Notes: generated by a model from the sequence alone, not told the origin. Positions 6,481 through 15,272 are shown, counted from the first letter of the stretch. The stretch: 36,404 nt of DNA from Actinomycetes bacterium (GCA_021372435.1 JAJFUK010000086.1:71307-107710), one strand, 5' to 3'. Program-made: numbers and translations.

Positions 6481-7641
6481 TCAAGGCTTGGCCGTAGTGG
6501 TCGTGTCGGCTCCGGTAGTGATGGTCTGGCCCGCCGTAGTGGTGGATTTCCCGGAGAGGGTAGTGTCCGTCGACTCGGTCGGAACCGTGGTAGTCGTCTG
6601 CATGTCTTCTCTGTAGATCACGTTCAGCTCGGTCTTGCTCTCGGCGATCCATTGTGTCCAAGCGGCCTTCTGCTTCTGGGACAGGAGTGTGCTCCGGATG
6701 TCCTCGGTGACCTCCTCCAAGGTCTCCTGGCGGGCCTCATCGATCGTAGTGACCTGGATGATGTGATAACCGAAGGCGGTCTTCACAGGCTGGGAGATCT
6801 CGTTCAGTTCGAGCGAGAACAACGCGTCCTCGAACTCCTGGATCATCTCGCCCTTCTCAACGACGCCCAGCTCGCCACCGCTGTCCGCAGTCCCGGAATC
6901 GTCAGAGTACTCAGCGGCCAGCTGTGCCCAATCGCCCCCGGCCCGCAGCAAGTCGCGCACCTTCTCCGCCGTCGCCAAGGCGTCGGCCCAATCGGCGTCG
7001 GTCAGCTCGGTAGTAGTGGTCGACGACTCGTTGGAGCCCGTTGTCGAGGTCGTCTCGTTGGTCTCTTCACCGTCCGGCGCGATCAAGATGTGGCGGGCCG
7101 TACGGGTCTCCTCTATGTAGTAATCGTCCTTGTTCTGCTCATAGTAGGCGGCGATCTCCTCATCGGTCGGCTCCGAGACCGCCGCCGTGACCTGCTCGTA
7201 GACCTTTTGCATGAGCATGGATTCTTTGTAGTTGGCTTTCAGTTGATCCAGAGTGATGTCTGACGAGGCCAGATCCTCATTGAAGGCTTCTTCGTCACCG
7301 CCGTAGTAACTCTCGATGATGGTGTCGATCTCTGTCTGCACATCCTCGTCGGTGACTTCGACCCCATAGTCTCCGGCTTTTTGCGCCGCCATCTCGTAGG
7401 TCACGAGGTACTCGAGCACATCGAGTTTGAAGAGTCTCCAGGTCTCGGGGTCGGTGGTTTCCTCGCTGTACCCGTACTGGGCGCCGAACTCCTCCAAGCG
7501 CTGGTTGAAGACGTTCTCAGCTATCTCAACGTCGCCTACCTTGGCGACGGCATCAGCGGACAGATCGCCGCCACAGCCCGCCAGGGCTCCGCCCGACAGG
7601 GCCAGAGCGAGCAGAAAGACGGCGACAGCAAGTCTCTTCAT
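6481..7641 (-). CDS. Parvulin-type (PpiC) peptidyl-prolyl isomerase lipoprotein, PrsA/SurA-like
   Basis: The protein has 386 residues from ATG 7641, with GAGGTG upstream; longer in-frame starts would bury the signal peptide. The N-terminus is a lipoprotein signal with lipobox LAGC, acylated Cys23. Residues 28-175 are a SurA-N-like chaperone region. The parvulin domain (about 181-298) opens with ARHILIA and closes with TAFGYHIIQV. Inside it, residues 192-213 form a Ser/Thr/Glu-rich insertion, and the C-terminal tail (349-386) is Thr-rich and low in complexity. Extracytoplasmic foldases of this kind help secreted proteins fold at the membrane face. The neighbours, a protease, a substrate-binding protein and SLH proteins, fit that job. 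It diverges from the substrate-binding protein gene. Confidence 0.93.
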   Translation of the reverse strand: MKRLAVAVFLLALALSGGALAGCGGDLSADAVAKVGDVEIAENVFNQRLEEFGAQYGYSEETTDPETWRLFKLDVLEYLVTYEMAAQKAGDYGVEVTDEDVQTEIDTIIESYYGGDEEAFNEDLASSDITLDQLKANYKESMLMQKVYEQVTAAVSEPTDEEIAAYYEQNKDDYYIEETRTARHILIAPDGEETNETTSTTGSNESSTTTTELTDADWADALATAEKVRDLLRAGGDWAQLAAEYSDDSGTADSGGELGVVEKGEMIQEFEDALFSLELNEISQPVKTAFGYHIIQVTTIDEARQETLEEVTEDIRSTLLSQKQKAAWTQWIAESKTELNVIYREDMQTTTTVPTESTDTTLSGKSTTTAGQTITTGADTTTTAKP

Positions 7642-7952
7642 CACGGGCACCTCACAACCTTGTTCACAGACGGCGACGTAGCAGTATATCCACATATTCA
7701 TAAGAATGCCGTAAAGGCACCGGGTCCTTGCTGCCCTGTCCGCATGTCGCGCAGGGTCGCTGTGAGGGAGGCCGGCCGGGGAGGTTGAGAGATGCGCCCA
7801 TCTTCCAGTAATCTGATGCCGGTACACGTTGAAAACGCCACATATATGACGACCGCGTGGCCGGAGTCGGCCCGTGCCCGGGTGGGGACGAGGCGATGCG
7901 CAGCAGCCAAGTACAGAATTCGGTCGAAAAAGCGGAGCCGACAGGAGTCGCA
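7642..7952. other. Divergent intergenic region (311 bp), no gene seen
   Basis: It separates the leftward parvulin gene from the rightward substrate-binding protein gene and should hold both promoters. AT-rich patches lie near 7681-7705 (with a leftward -10-like TATACT at 7683-7688) and near 7840-7850. A rightward reading frame is open through the second half, but its upstream starts lack the ribosome site found before GTG 7953. Confidence 0.4.
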
Positions 7953-9380
7953 GTGCTCACTCGCCGTGAGTTCTTGAGGAAGATAGTCGGGGCTGCCGTC
8001 TCTGTCGCCGGAATGATGACGGGAGTGGGGGCCGCCCTGTCAGGGTGTGATGGCGGCGAAGAGACCAGCAATACCACCGCCACCGTCCACCCGGTTCGGA
8101 CGACTACCACCGCGGTCAGCACCTCTACTTCGACGACGGTCGTCACCGGACCCGAGACCGGTCGGGACATCAAGATCGGTCTGGTCTCTGCCGTGAGCGG
8201 CCCTCTCGCCCTGCACGGCAAGGCCGACGAATGGTGGGTCTCACTGGCGATGGATAGCCTTGCCGACGGCGTCGTATGCGGCGACCGAAGACTGCACAGG
8301 TTCGTAGTGATCACTCGTGACAACCGCTCCGACCCGGGATTTGCCGCCAAGGCGGCAGCCGACCTCATACTGGACGCCAGGGTCGATATGGTCTTATGCT
8401 CGGGCGGTACGGATCTTGTCGTGCCTGTCGCCGCCCAGGCCGAAAAGCTCCTATGTCCCTGTCTCTGCAGCTTCGTGCAGTGGCGACCTTTTGTCGCTGT
8501 ACGCGGCGAGACCGTTGACAGGCCGCCTATCTGGGCGTACGCCCACGCTGTAGGTTTGGAGGACATCGTGGCCGATCTCACGGCCGCGTGGGACCGGCTG
8601 GATACGAATCGCAAGGTCGGCCTCCTCTTCGCAGACAACGTCGCCGGCCGGGCTTGGGCGGACTCTGCGACAGGCCTTCCCCCCGCCGCGGCCGCGGCAG
8701 GCTACGAGTGCGTGCCGGCCGGACTGTATCCGGCATCACTGGGGGATTTCACATCGTACGTCTCGGAGTTCAAGAAGAACGGGTGCGAGATCTTCTGCGG
8801 CACCTTCGCCCCCCGCGACTTCTTCGACTTCTGGCGGCAGTCGCTGGAGCAGAAGTTCCAGCCCAAGATCGTCACCGTTGGCGAAGGATTGATCTTTCCC
8901 CATGCCCTCGAGGCCCTCGGTCGTAGCGCCCGTAACATGACCGCCGAGTGCTTGTGGCAGCCCGACTGGCCGTACCAGGACTCGATCACCGGCAGGACCT
9001 GCTACGAACTGGCCAAGGATTACATGGCGAAGACCGGCGATCAATGGACGCCCGCGATCGCCCAGTACGCCGACTTCGAGTGGGCGGTGGACGTGTTCAG
9101 GCGGGTCATCGACCTTAACAGCCGCAGGGAGATCATAGGGAAGGTGGCGGCCACCGAGATGGATAGCTGCCTAGGTCCGATAGACTTCACCGCGCCGGTC
9201 GACACCTCGGGGCGGAGCAGAAGCAGGCGTCCGGCGGCAAACGTCTACAAGGCACCGGTCGGTGTTGCGCAATGGGTGGAGGGCGAGGCCTTCGGCTTCG
9301 AACCGCGCTTGGTCTCTGCGGTCGGCAGCCCTCGTCTGACTGCCACAGGCGGCCTGCAGCCCATGCGGTACGGGCCGTGA
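7953..9380 (+). CDS. Tat-exported ABC-type substrate-binding lipoprotein (branched-chain amino acid/amide type)
   Basis: The GTG at 7953 is chosen because AGGAG (7943-7947) lies 5 nt upstream and the signal then starts at once: twin-arginine motif TRREFLRK (residues 3-10), a hydrophobic stretch, and lipobox LSGC with Cys32. Starts at 7857 or 7896 add a poorly conserved leader. After a Ser/Thr-rich linker (residues about 36-66) comes a type I periplasmic-binding fold (IKIGLVSAVSGPLALHG, then a lobe repeat starting KVGLLFADN), typical of LivJ/amide-binding proteins. The length is 475 residues. No permease or ATPase gene is adjacent, so the protein is either an orphan receptor or served by a distant transporter. 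Tat export of such a protein suggests folding before export. Confidence 0.88.
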   Translation: MLTRREFLRKIVGAAVSVAGMMTGVGAALSGCDGGEETSNTTATVHPVRTTTTAVSTSTSTTVVTGPETGRDIKIGLVSAVSGPLALHGKADEWWVSLAMDSLADGVVCGDRRLHRFVVITRDNRSDPGFAAKAAADLILDARVDMVLCSGGTDLVVPVAAQAEKLLCPCLCSFVQWRPFVAVRGETVDRPPIWAYAHAVGLEDIVADLTAAWDRLDTNRKVGLLFADNVAGRAWADSATGLPPAAAAAGYECVPAGLYPASLGDFTSYVSEFKKNGCEIFCGTFAPRDFFDFWRQSLEQKFQPKIVTVGEGLIFPHALEALGRSARNMTAECLWQPDWPYQDSITGRTCYELAKDYMAKTGDQWTPAIAQYADFEWAVDVFRRVIDLNSRREIIGKVAATEMDSCLGPIDFTAPVDTSGRSRSRRPAANVYKAPVGVAQWVEGEAFGFEPRLVSAVGSPRLTATGGLQPMRYGP

Positions 9381-9522
9381 CGAAGCGGCGAGGCGAAGCG
9401 GCAAGGCCCATGTCGCAGCAGCGACACCGGCAAATGGACTACAATATCGGGCAATCGTCCCTCCGCCGTGGGAGTATCAACTGAGCCACCGTCGTTCGGA
9501 ACACAACGTTGCTGATCGCTTC

Positions 9523-11523
9523 ATGAAGGATGGTCCGGTTGGAGCCGCGGCCCTCCTTCTGGTGGTGCTGGTCTGTGGGTTGTCCTTGGCCGGGCAGGCT
9601 ATGGGCGGTAGTCCCGTCTACGCGGGGAATGATGCCGGCGAGTGTAGTCACAGTATCGCGCTGAAGCTGGCGCCGGGAGCCCGACTGGCGGAGAAGTCGG
9701 ACGGGACGTTGGTGGTCGTCCGGGATTGGAGCTCGGTCGCCGAGGCGGAAGTATCCGTGCCGGGGTTGAGACTCCAAAAGGCCGGCCGGCTTGACAGACT
9801 GGGGGTCTGGGTGCTGGAGCCGGGCGATAGCGGCACGACCCTGGACCGGGGCGAGACCGACCTGGAGGCGGCCGCGGGGGCGCTGAGACTGATGCCGGGC
9901 GTGGTGTGGGCCGAGGTCAGCCGGCCTCTGCACGGGTGCTTGATCCCCAATGATCCGTACTACGCCGCGGGCTCATATACGCCCCTTGGGCAGTGGGGTC
10001 CTCCCCGGGTGGGGTTGCCGTCGGCCTGGGAGATCACTACCGGGACGGAGGACGTGGTCGTGGCCGTCCTGGACAGTGGCCTAGACCGCGATGCCGCCGA
10101 CTTCTCAGGGCGCATCGTGTCACCCTACAGTGTCACAGGTGAAAGTGCTGAATGGCCGGCATGGCAGGACAATCTGGGGCACGGGACCGCGGTGGCCGGC
10201 GTAGCCTGCGCGCGAGGCGATGACGGAGAGGGCATCGCCGGGGCGGCCTGGGATGTCATGGTGATGCCGGTGAAGATATCGGAAGCAGGCGAGTCCGACA
10301 CCACGATCCTTTCCGAGGCCATCCAGTACGCAGTGGATCAGGGAGCCGACGTCATCAACATCAGCTTCTCGGGACCGCAGACCAGCCAGACCCTGACCGC
10401 GGCGGTCGCTTATGCGATCGCCCAAGGAGTCGTCGTGGTAGCCGCGGCAGGCAACGACGGAGCCACCACGGTCTCGTACCCGGCCGCGTCCCCCGGAGTC
10501 ATCGCAGTGGGGGCGACGACCAGGGCCGATGCCCGGTGGAGCGGCTCCAATATGGGGGCGGCCCTTGACCTGGTCGCGCCGGGTGACGACATCATCGGCT
10601 ACTCGCAGAGGTCGTCCGGCTCGTTCGGCTATTGGGACGGCACTTCACTGTCGGGCCCGCTGGTGGCAGGGGTCGCGGCCTTGATGCTCTCTGTGGATGA
10701 TTCGCTCACCCCGGAGCAGGTGGCCACGATCATCGACGAGACCGCCGACGACCTGGGCACCCCCGGCTGGGATGAGGAGTTCGGATGGGGGATCCTCGAC
10801 GCCGCCGAAGCGGTCGCGCAGGCGGCGAGCGCCGGTGGCACCGGCACGACGACTACCACAACGGCCGCGTCGACGACCACCACGACGACCACCACTCCGA
10901 CTACCGAACCTCCCACGACGACCACCACGGTCTTTCCGACGACCACCACGATTCCAACGACTCCTACGACCGAAGTCCGGTTCGCCGACGTCTCGGAAGC
11001 GACAACACCCTACTCGTATGCGATCGGCTATTTAGCTTCGCTCGACATCGTCTCCGGCTCGGACGGTGTGCTTTTTCACCCTGACGACAGCCTCAAACGC
11101 CAGCAGTTCGCGAAGATCATCGTGCGTGCGTGCGGCTACGCCGTGAGCGGGTCAGAGGTCTGCCCGTTCAGGGATGTGGCCAAGCAGATGGGCACGGATC
11201 CCTACTACCCCTACTGCTACGTGGCTGTGGCCTATGCACAAGGCGTCACCAAGGGCACCGACGACACGCACTTCTCTCCGCTCCGCACACTCACCCGGGC
11301 GCAGATGATCACCATGGTGGCTAGGGCGGCCGGTCTGGCGGAGCCTCCCGAAGCCTACGAGCCGCCCTTCGCTAGGTTTGCCGGGGTGCACTACGGGCCC
11401 GCGCGGGCGGCGGCCTATGCGGGTCTTCTGGATGGGTTGGTAGGCATTGGTCCCGGCTACGACCTCGGTGCGCCGGCCACCAGGGGAGAGGTATGCGCGG
11501 TGATCTACGAGCTGCTGCAGTAG
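9523..11523 (+). CDS. Secreted subtilisin-like (S8) serine protease with C-terminal SLH repeats
   Basis: The protein has 666 residues. It has an N-terminal hydrophobic signal (residues 7-27) and then a propeptide-like region (about 40-135). The S8 catalytic domain has Asp184 (AVLDSGLD), His220 (GHGTAVAG), oxyanion Asn311 (AAGNDG) and Ser375 (GTSLSGP), so all active-site residues are present. Residues 440-485 are a Thr-rich linker. Three SLH-like units follow (about 486-537, 545-602 and 615-666), which would tether the protease to the cell-wall polymer. No good ribosome site precedes ATG 9523, so the start is less certain. Its likely role is processing or turnover of surface proteins. Its last 19 nt overlap the end of the convergent acetyltransferase gene. 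Confidence 0.94.
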   Translation: MKDGPVGAAALLLVVLVCGLSLAGQAMGGSPVYAGNDAGECSHSIALKLAPGARLAEKSDGTLVVVRDWSSVAEAEVSVPGLRLQKAGRLDRLGVWVLEPGDSGTTLDRGETDLEAAAGALRLMPGVVWAEVSRPLHGCLIPNDPYYAAGSYTPLGQWGPPRVGLPSAWEITTGTEDVVVAVLDSGLDRDAADFSGRIVSPYSVTGESAEWPAWQDNLGHGTAVAGVACARGDDGEGIAGAAWDVMVMPVKISEAGESDTTILSEAIQYAVDQGADVINISFSGPQTSQTLTAAVAYAIAQGVVVVAAAGNDGATTVSYPAASPGVIAVGATTRADARWSGSNMGAALDLVAPGDDIIGYSQRSSGSFGYWDGTSLSGPLVAGVAALMLSVDDSLTPEQVATIIDETADDLGTPGWDEEFGWGILDAAEAVAQAASAGGTGTTTTTTAASTTTTTTTTPTTEPPTTTTTVFPTTTTIPTTPTTEVRFADVSEATTPYSYAIGYLASLDIVSGSDGVLFHPDDSLKRQQFAKIIVRACGYAVSGSEVCPFRDVAKQMGTDPYYPYCYVAVAYAQGVTKGTDDTHFSPLRTLTRAQMITMVARAAGLAEPPEAYEPPFARFAGVHYGPARAAAYAGLLDGLVGIGPGYDLGAPATRGEVCAVIYELLQ

Positions 11524-12050
11524 CGAACTCGATACTCCGAGTCGAGCATGTGAAACACCACGTGGTCGATGAAACGGCCTTCCCGGTAGATCCACTCGCG
11601 TTCTCTCCCGCTTTCGACGAACCCGAGTCTCCTATAGAGATCAAGCGCCCGCTCATGATGCTCGTCGGCGCGTATGCAGACGCTGTGCAGTCCCAGCGTA
11701 AGAAAGGCGAACCGGAGACAAGTGACGATGGCGTCCGCGCCGTATCCCTTGCCCCAGTCCTGCTTTGAGCCGATCACCAGTCCCATCTCGGCGTGTCTGT
11801 GCACGAGACTGACGTCGCCGAGGCCGACGTGGCCGATGAAACGGCCTTCTTCAGCCACGTGGACCTCGAAGTCGAAGCAGTCGGAAGAGGTCGACCGCGA
11901 GTCGTAGAAACGCTCTTCGTCTTCGCGGGTGAGCGGGACGGCGCCGACCAGGAGGTAGCGGTGGACCTCAGGATCGTTCAGCCATGCCCTGATCGTCTCG
12001 GCGTTTCTCCGGTCAAGTTCGGTCAGATAGACCCTCTTACCTGCGATCAC
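11505..12050 (-). CDS. GNAT-family N-acetyltransferase, RimJ/RimL-like
   Basis: The protein has 181 residues and a GTG start at 12050 with AGGTGA upstream. The fold follows the RimJ/RimL pattern: VYLTELDRRNAETIRAWLNDPEV at the N-terminus, then the acetyl-CoA loop DWGKGYGADAI (motif A, Q/R-x-x-G-x-G/A type), and HERALDLYRRLGFVESGRER (motif B). Such enzymes acetylate an N-terminal amine or a small amine in the cytoplasm; the target is unknown. It runs toward the protease gene and their 3' ends overlap by 19 nt. Confidence 0.9.
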   Translation of the reverse strand: MIAGKRVYLTELDRRNAETIRAWLNDPEVHRYLLVGAVPLTREDEERFYDSRSTSSDCFDFEVHVAEEGRFIGHVGLGDVSLVHRHAEMGLVIGSKQDWGKGYGADAIVTCLRFAFLTLGLHSVCIRADEHHERALDLYRRLGFVESGREREWIYREGRFIDHVVFHMLDSEYRVRYCSSS

Positions 12051-12104
12051 GTCGTCACCTCGGTGGGGCGGAAGTAGTCCCTCAAACAGCGCGCCTGCGA
12101 TGGA

Positions 12105-12740
12105 CTAGCGGCCGGCGCCCGGCTGAAATCCGGCCACGATAGCCTCGAACTCCGGTTGTTTCTCGTCCCAGTTCTCAGTGGCCGCCTGGAGGGTCAGCTG
12201 GTACTCAAGGTCGCCGGCGAAAAGGAAGTAGAAGGTCGAGGTGGTCGGCGTGCCGTCGGTCGTGGAGGTGTATGTCACCCTGTAGCCATCGATGGCATTC
12301 ACGGAGGCATCCGATAGGTCCTCCGTTCTCGTCCACCCGCCCTGAGCCTCGAGGTCGTTCAACATACTCTCGACCTCGCTCTTGATCTCGGACATCATGG
12401 ACTCCTCGACCGCGACCGCCAGCTCGTATACGGACACCTGGAAGAGGTCGATGTAGTAGTCTCCCGCGACGGCTCCGTCAGGATCGTAGACGCTCACGCC
12501 GCCCTCTGAGCCGCTACCAGCGGTGACGTCGGCGGTGCCACCCTGCTGCACTATCCAGTCGCCGGGGTATTGGAAGCTGTAGCCATAGTCTTCGTCGACG
12601 TACGTCTTGGTCTCACTCGTGGTTTCGCCGCAACTGAGATCGAAGCCGGCGCTACACCCGGCCGGCACGAGTCCTAGGACCAGGGGGAGGAGAACGATCG
12701 TTACCACCATGGACGTCGGACGCCGGGCTCGATTGTTCAC
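12105..12740 (-). CDS. Lipoprotein with PsbP-like domain, function unknown
   Basis: The GTG at 12740 is chosen because AAGGAGG lies just upstream; the longer frame to 12788 lacks such a site. The product is 211 residues. The signal peptide ends in lipobox VPAGC with Cys29. The mature part begins with DEDYGYSFQYPGDWIVQ, the entry motif of PsbP/DUF1795-like folds, and ends with a matching strand (YQLTLQAATENWDEKQPEFEAIVAGF). Many Gram-positive lipoproteins carry this fold and few have a known role. It sits in the envelope gene block and diverges from the SLH lipoprotein. Its -35 region may lie inside the lone repeat arm at 12796-12818. Confidence 0.85.
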   Translation of the reverse strand: MNNRARRPTSMVVTIVLLPLVLGLVPAGCSAGFDLSCGETTSETKTYVDEDYGYSFQYPGDWIVQQGGTADVTAGSGSEGGVSVYDPDGAVAGDYYIDLFQVSVYELAVAVEESMMSEIKSEVESMLNDLEAQGGWTRTEDLSDASVNAIDGYRVTYTSTTDGTPTTSTFYFLFAGDLEYQLTLQAATENWDEKQPEFEAIVAGFQPGAGR

Positions 12741-12795
12741 TGGTCCTCCTTCACTCGGCCGGGTGCGTGATCGCACCCATTGTGCCATGCTTGGA

Positions 12796-12818
12796 GAACT
12801 CGATTCAAAATGAAGCCG
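12796..12818. repeat. Lone terminal arm of the 161-bp element (copy B type)
   Basis: It matches the left end of copy B (23312-23334) at 22 of 23 positions, the only change being T to A. No core and no second arm are present within the next few hundred bp. It lies in the divergent promoter region of the PsbP-like and SLH lipoprotein genes. On the minus strand it gives TTGAAT, a possible -35 with CACAAT 18 bp on. Confidence 0.6.
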
Positions 12819-12904
12819 GGCCGGTCTATCATCGAGGGCGGGCGGCCGGCCGATTCTAAGAGGAGGGAACCATCGGCAACCGAAAGCAGAGAGGGATAAG
12901 AGTC

Positions 12905-14119
12905 GTGATGGGATCTTCGCCGTTCCTTCGTCTCTCTCATCGCATGAAGATCCGGGCGCTGGGCGCGATGGCTGCCTTAGTGATCGCTTTGCCCCTGGGC
13001 CTCAGCGGGTGCGTGGCGGTCACCTCCGTGCAACTGAACAGCGGTTCAGACGCGGGACCTGCTCATCGGATCGTCGTGTCGTTCGAGGCTACTCGGGACG
13101 GCTCCGGCCCGGTGCGCGGAGTCGTCGGACTGCGGATCCCCGAGGCCTGGGAAGTCGAATCCGTCAGCTTCACCGGCGACCTGACCGGGACCGCGACAAG
13201 GTCCATCGTGATGGAACGGGTGTACGCGCAGGAGTGGGAGGCATCGGTCGGGCCCGGCTACAACGGACCCAAGCCCGGGTATGAATGGTGGGTCGGGTAC
13301 AGCCCGGCCGGCACGTGGGTCGAAGGCGATGAAGCCCAAGTCACGTTCGAGATCGATACCCATGGTCGGGGCGGCACCTATTTGCTCGACCTTGTGACCG
13401 GGATCGCCGATGAAGGGTCGGCACCGGCGGACATCGAGGACGTCACAAACGACCATGCCTTGTGGTATCTAGGGAGCGCCGGGGCGAAGCCGGCCGGAGT
13501 GCTTCTCGACCAGGCCGTGACGGTCTACGCCTTCACCGACGTCCACCCGGGTGCCGCCCACTTCGATGCGATCCAGGGGATGGCTTCTCGAGGGCTTGTA
13601 GCCGGATATCCGACCGGCGAAGGCCACAGCGAGTTCAGGCCGGCCGCCGCCGTGTTTCGCGCCCAGTTCGCGAAGATGATCGATGGAGCTCTTGGGCTGA
13701 CGGTGGAGGAGGCCATGGCGCCTCCGGTCCTCTTCACCGACCTGGGTCCTGACGATGCCACCGGCCTGTACCCGCACGAGTATGTGTGGGCCGCCTATCA
13801 GCAGGGCATCATCAAGGGATACAGCACGGGTGTCTTCAAGCCTTATGTGGCGATCAGCCGGGGTCAGGTGGTCACGGTGACGGTACGTGCCCTCCAGGCG
13901 CGGCGTCCGGCTGCGCTGGCCGCTCCTCCTACCGGCTACGTGCAGACCTGGGGCAATGATCTGTCTTCGGAGCACCGAGCGAACGCCGCCGTGGCCGAAT
14001 ACAACGGCCTGCTCGAGGGCCTGCTTCCGGGGACGGCGGCCGCCGATGGGAACGCACCCATGTCGCGGGGAGAGGTGGCTCAGTTGCTCTGGAACATGAT
14101 GGCCTTCATCGGCCCCTGA
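12905..14119 (+). CDS. SLH-domain lipoprotein
   Basis: The protein has 404 residues from ATG 12905 (GAGAGGG about 10 nt upstream; GTG 12902 is also possible, and ATG 12944 would start right at the signal but has no ribosome site). The signal peptide ends in lipobox LSGC with Cys36. Residues about 37-195 form a beta-rich domain of unknown family. Three SLH units follow (about 199-258, 265-325 and 345-400; conserved F-x-D, Y-P-T-G, F-R-P and R-x-Q/E-F/V positions). SLH domains bind pyruvylated wall polymers, so this protein could tie the membrane to the wall through both ends, which is uncommon. It has its own promoter region, shared with the divergent PsbP-like lipoprotein. Confidence 0.88.
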   Translation: MMGSSPFLRLSHRMKIRALGAMAALVIALPLGLSGCVAVTSVQLNSGSDAGPAHRIVVSFEATRDGSGPVRGVVGLRIPEAWEVESVSFTGDLTGTATRSIVMERVYAQEWEASVGPGYNGPKPGYEWWVGYSPAGTWVEGDEAQVTFEIDTHGRGGTYLLDLVTGIADEGSAPADIEDVTNDHALWYLGSAGAKPAGVLLDQAVTVYAFTDVHPGAAHFDAIQGMASRGLVAGYPTGEGHSEFRPAAAVFRAQFAKMIDGALGLTVEEAMAPPVLFTDLGPDDATGLYPHEYVWAAYQQGIIKGYSTGVFKPYVAISRGQVVTVTVRALQARRPAALAAPPTGYVQTWGNDLSSEHRANAAVAEYNGLLEGLLPGTAAADGNAPMSRGEVAQLLWNMMAFIGP

Positions 14120-14258
14120 CGCGTGGGTGGGACCCGCCTGGACTGCGCCGCCGCGCGGAGGGGCCTGGCTCGCGGAGCAAGGGCCGCCCGCCTAGGTTAC
14201 ACTGCATCACAGCCCCGCACTGCGCCGGGGTCTCACTCCGAATCCCAGGGAGACGGCG

Positions 14259-15272
14259 ATGGAAGCGCGCATCATCGGACTCAAAGGATGTGGGAAGACC
14301 ACATTGGTGGCGGCTCTGGCCGAGGGAAGGGGAGAGGGCCACATAGCCACCGTGCACGTGGGCGATCCTCGGGTGCGGACCTTATCCGAGATCTTCCAGC
14401 CCAAGAAGACGACCTTCGCGGAGTTCAAGGTCCAGGAGGTGGCTTGGCCGGAGGCCGGCGTCCGCAAAGGAGAGATGGAACGCTACCTGGATTCGCTCGC
14501 CGGCGGCCAACTGTACCTTCAGGTGTTGCGCGCGTTCCACAGTGACATCCTGGGTGAGCCGGCCCATCCGGAGAGCGACCTGGAAGAACTCGACCGGGAG
14601 TTCCTCTTGTCGGACCTCATCCGCATCGAGCGCGCGTTCGAGCGGGCCAAGAAGGCGCCGTTGCCCGAGATCGGTAGGAAGGCGCTGACTCGCTGCCGGG
14701 AGGCCTTGGAGAGCGAGGTCCCTCTTCGCGAGGTGGAGTTCGATGAAGGCCAGTCAACCTTCATCAGGGGATACCAGTTCTTGACCCTCGTCCCGCAGCT
14801 TCTACTGGTGAACACAGAGTCTGACAGCACGTGGGATCCGGCGGCATTGGGAGCGCGCGTCCGAGAGCGGCACGTCGTCGCCTTTCCGTTCCCCGATGCT
14901 CTGGAGGTGGCCCGGTTGTCCGCGGAGGAGCAGGCCGAATATGCAGTCGCTCTGGGTCTTCCTGGGCCGGCGGCCGAAGTCGTGGCTCAGGCGGCCTTCA
15001 GCCAACTAGGGCTGATAAGTTTCCTTACGACCGGCAGTGACGAGGTGCGCGCTTGGCCCATCCGGGCCGGAGAGACCGCACGCGAGGCCGCGGGTGCCGT
15101 CCACTCCGACATCCAACGCGGCTTCATCCGGGCGGAGGTGGTTGCGTTCACCGACTTCATGAGCCATGGGGCCAACATGAAGGCCTGCCGTGATGCGGGG
15201 GTGCTTCGGATCGAAGGCAAGGACTACGTAGTCGCAGACGGGGACATCATCAACTTTCGGTTCAACGTATAG
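14259..15272 (+). CDS. Divergent YchF/Obg-like ATPase paralog with TGS domain
   Basis: The protein has 337 residues (true YchF is about 363). The C-terminal third is clearly YchF: LISFLTTGSDEVRAWPIRAG, then GFIRAEVVAF, then EGKDYVVADGDIINFRFNV. The N-terminus keeps a P-loop (GLKGCGKTT, residues 7-15, for YchF GLPNVGKST) and DPRVRTLSEIFQPKK. The stretch between P-loop and DPR, which holds the G2 loop in YchF, is shorter, and the G3 block (VDIAGLVKGAS in YchF) reads VQEVAWPEAGVRKGE, without the DxxG. Nucleotide binding may persist, but normal switch function is doubtful. AGGGAGA precedes the ATG. Canonical YchF is a ribosome-associated ATPase; this copy probably has another role. It is convergent with the NUDIX gene. 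Confidence 0.85.
   Translation: MEARIIGLKGCGKTTLVAALAEGRGEGHIATVHVGDPRVRTLSEIFQPKKTTFAEFKVQEVAWPEAGVRKGEMERYLDSLAGGQLYLQVLRAFHSDILGEPAHPESDLEELDREFLLSDLIRIERAFERAKKAPLPEIGRKALTRCREALESEVPLREVEFDEGQSTFIRGYQFLTLVPQLLLVNTESDSTWDPAALGARVRERHVVAFPFPDALEVARLSAEEQAEYAVALGLPGPAAEVVAQAAFSQLGLISFLTTGSDEVRAWPIRAGETAREAAGAVHSDIQRGFIRAEVVAFTDFMSHGANMKACRDAGVLRIEGKDYVVADGDIINFRFNV

Noticed and set aside
11505-11523. Protease and acetyltransferase 3' overlap as a regulatory antisense pair
   Set aside because: A 19-nt convergent overlap is common in compact genomes and nothing further supports regulation.
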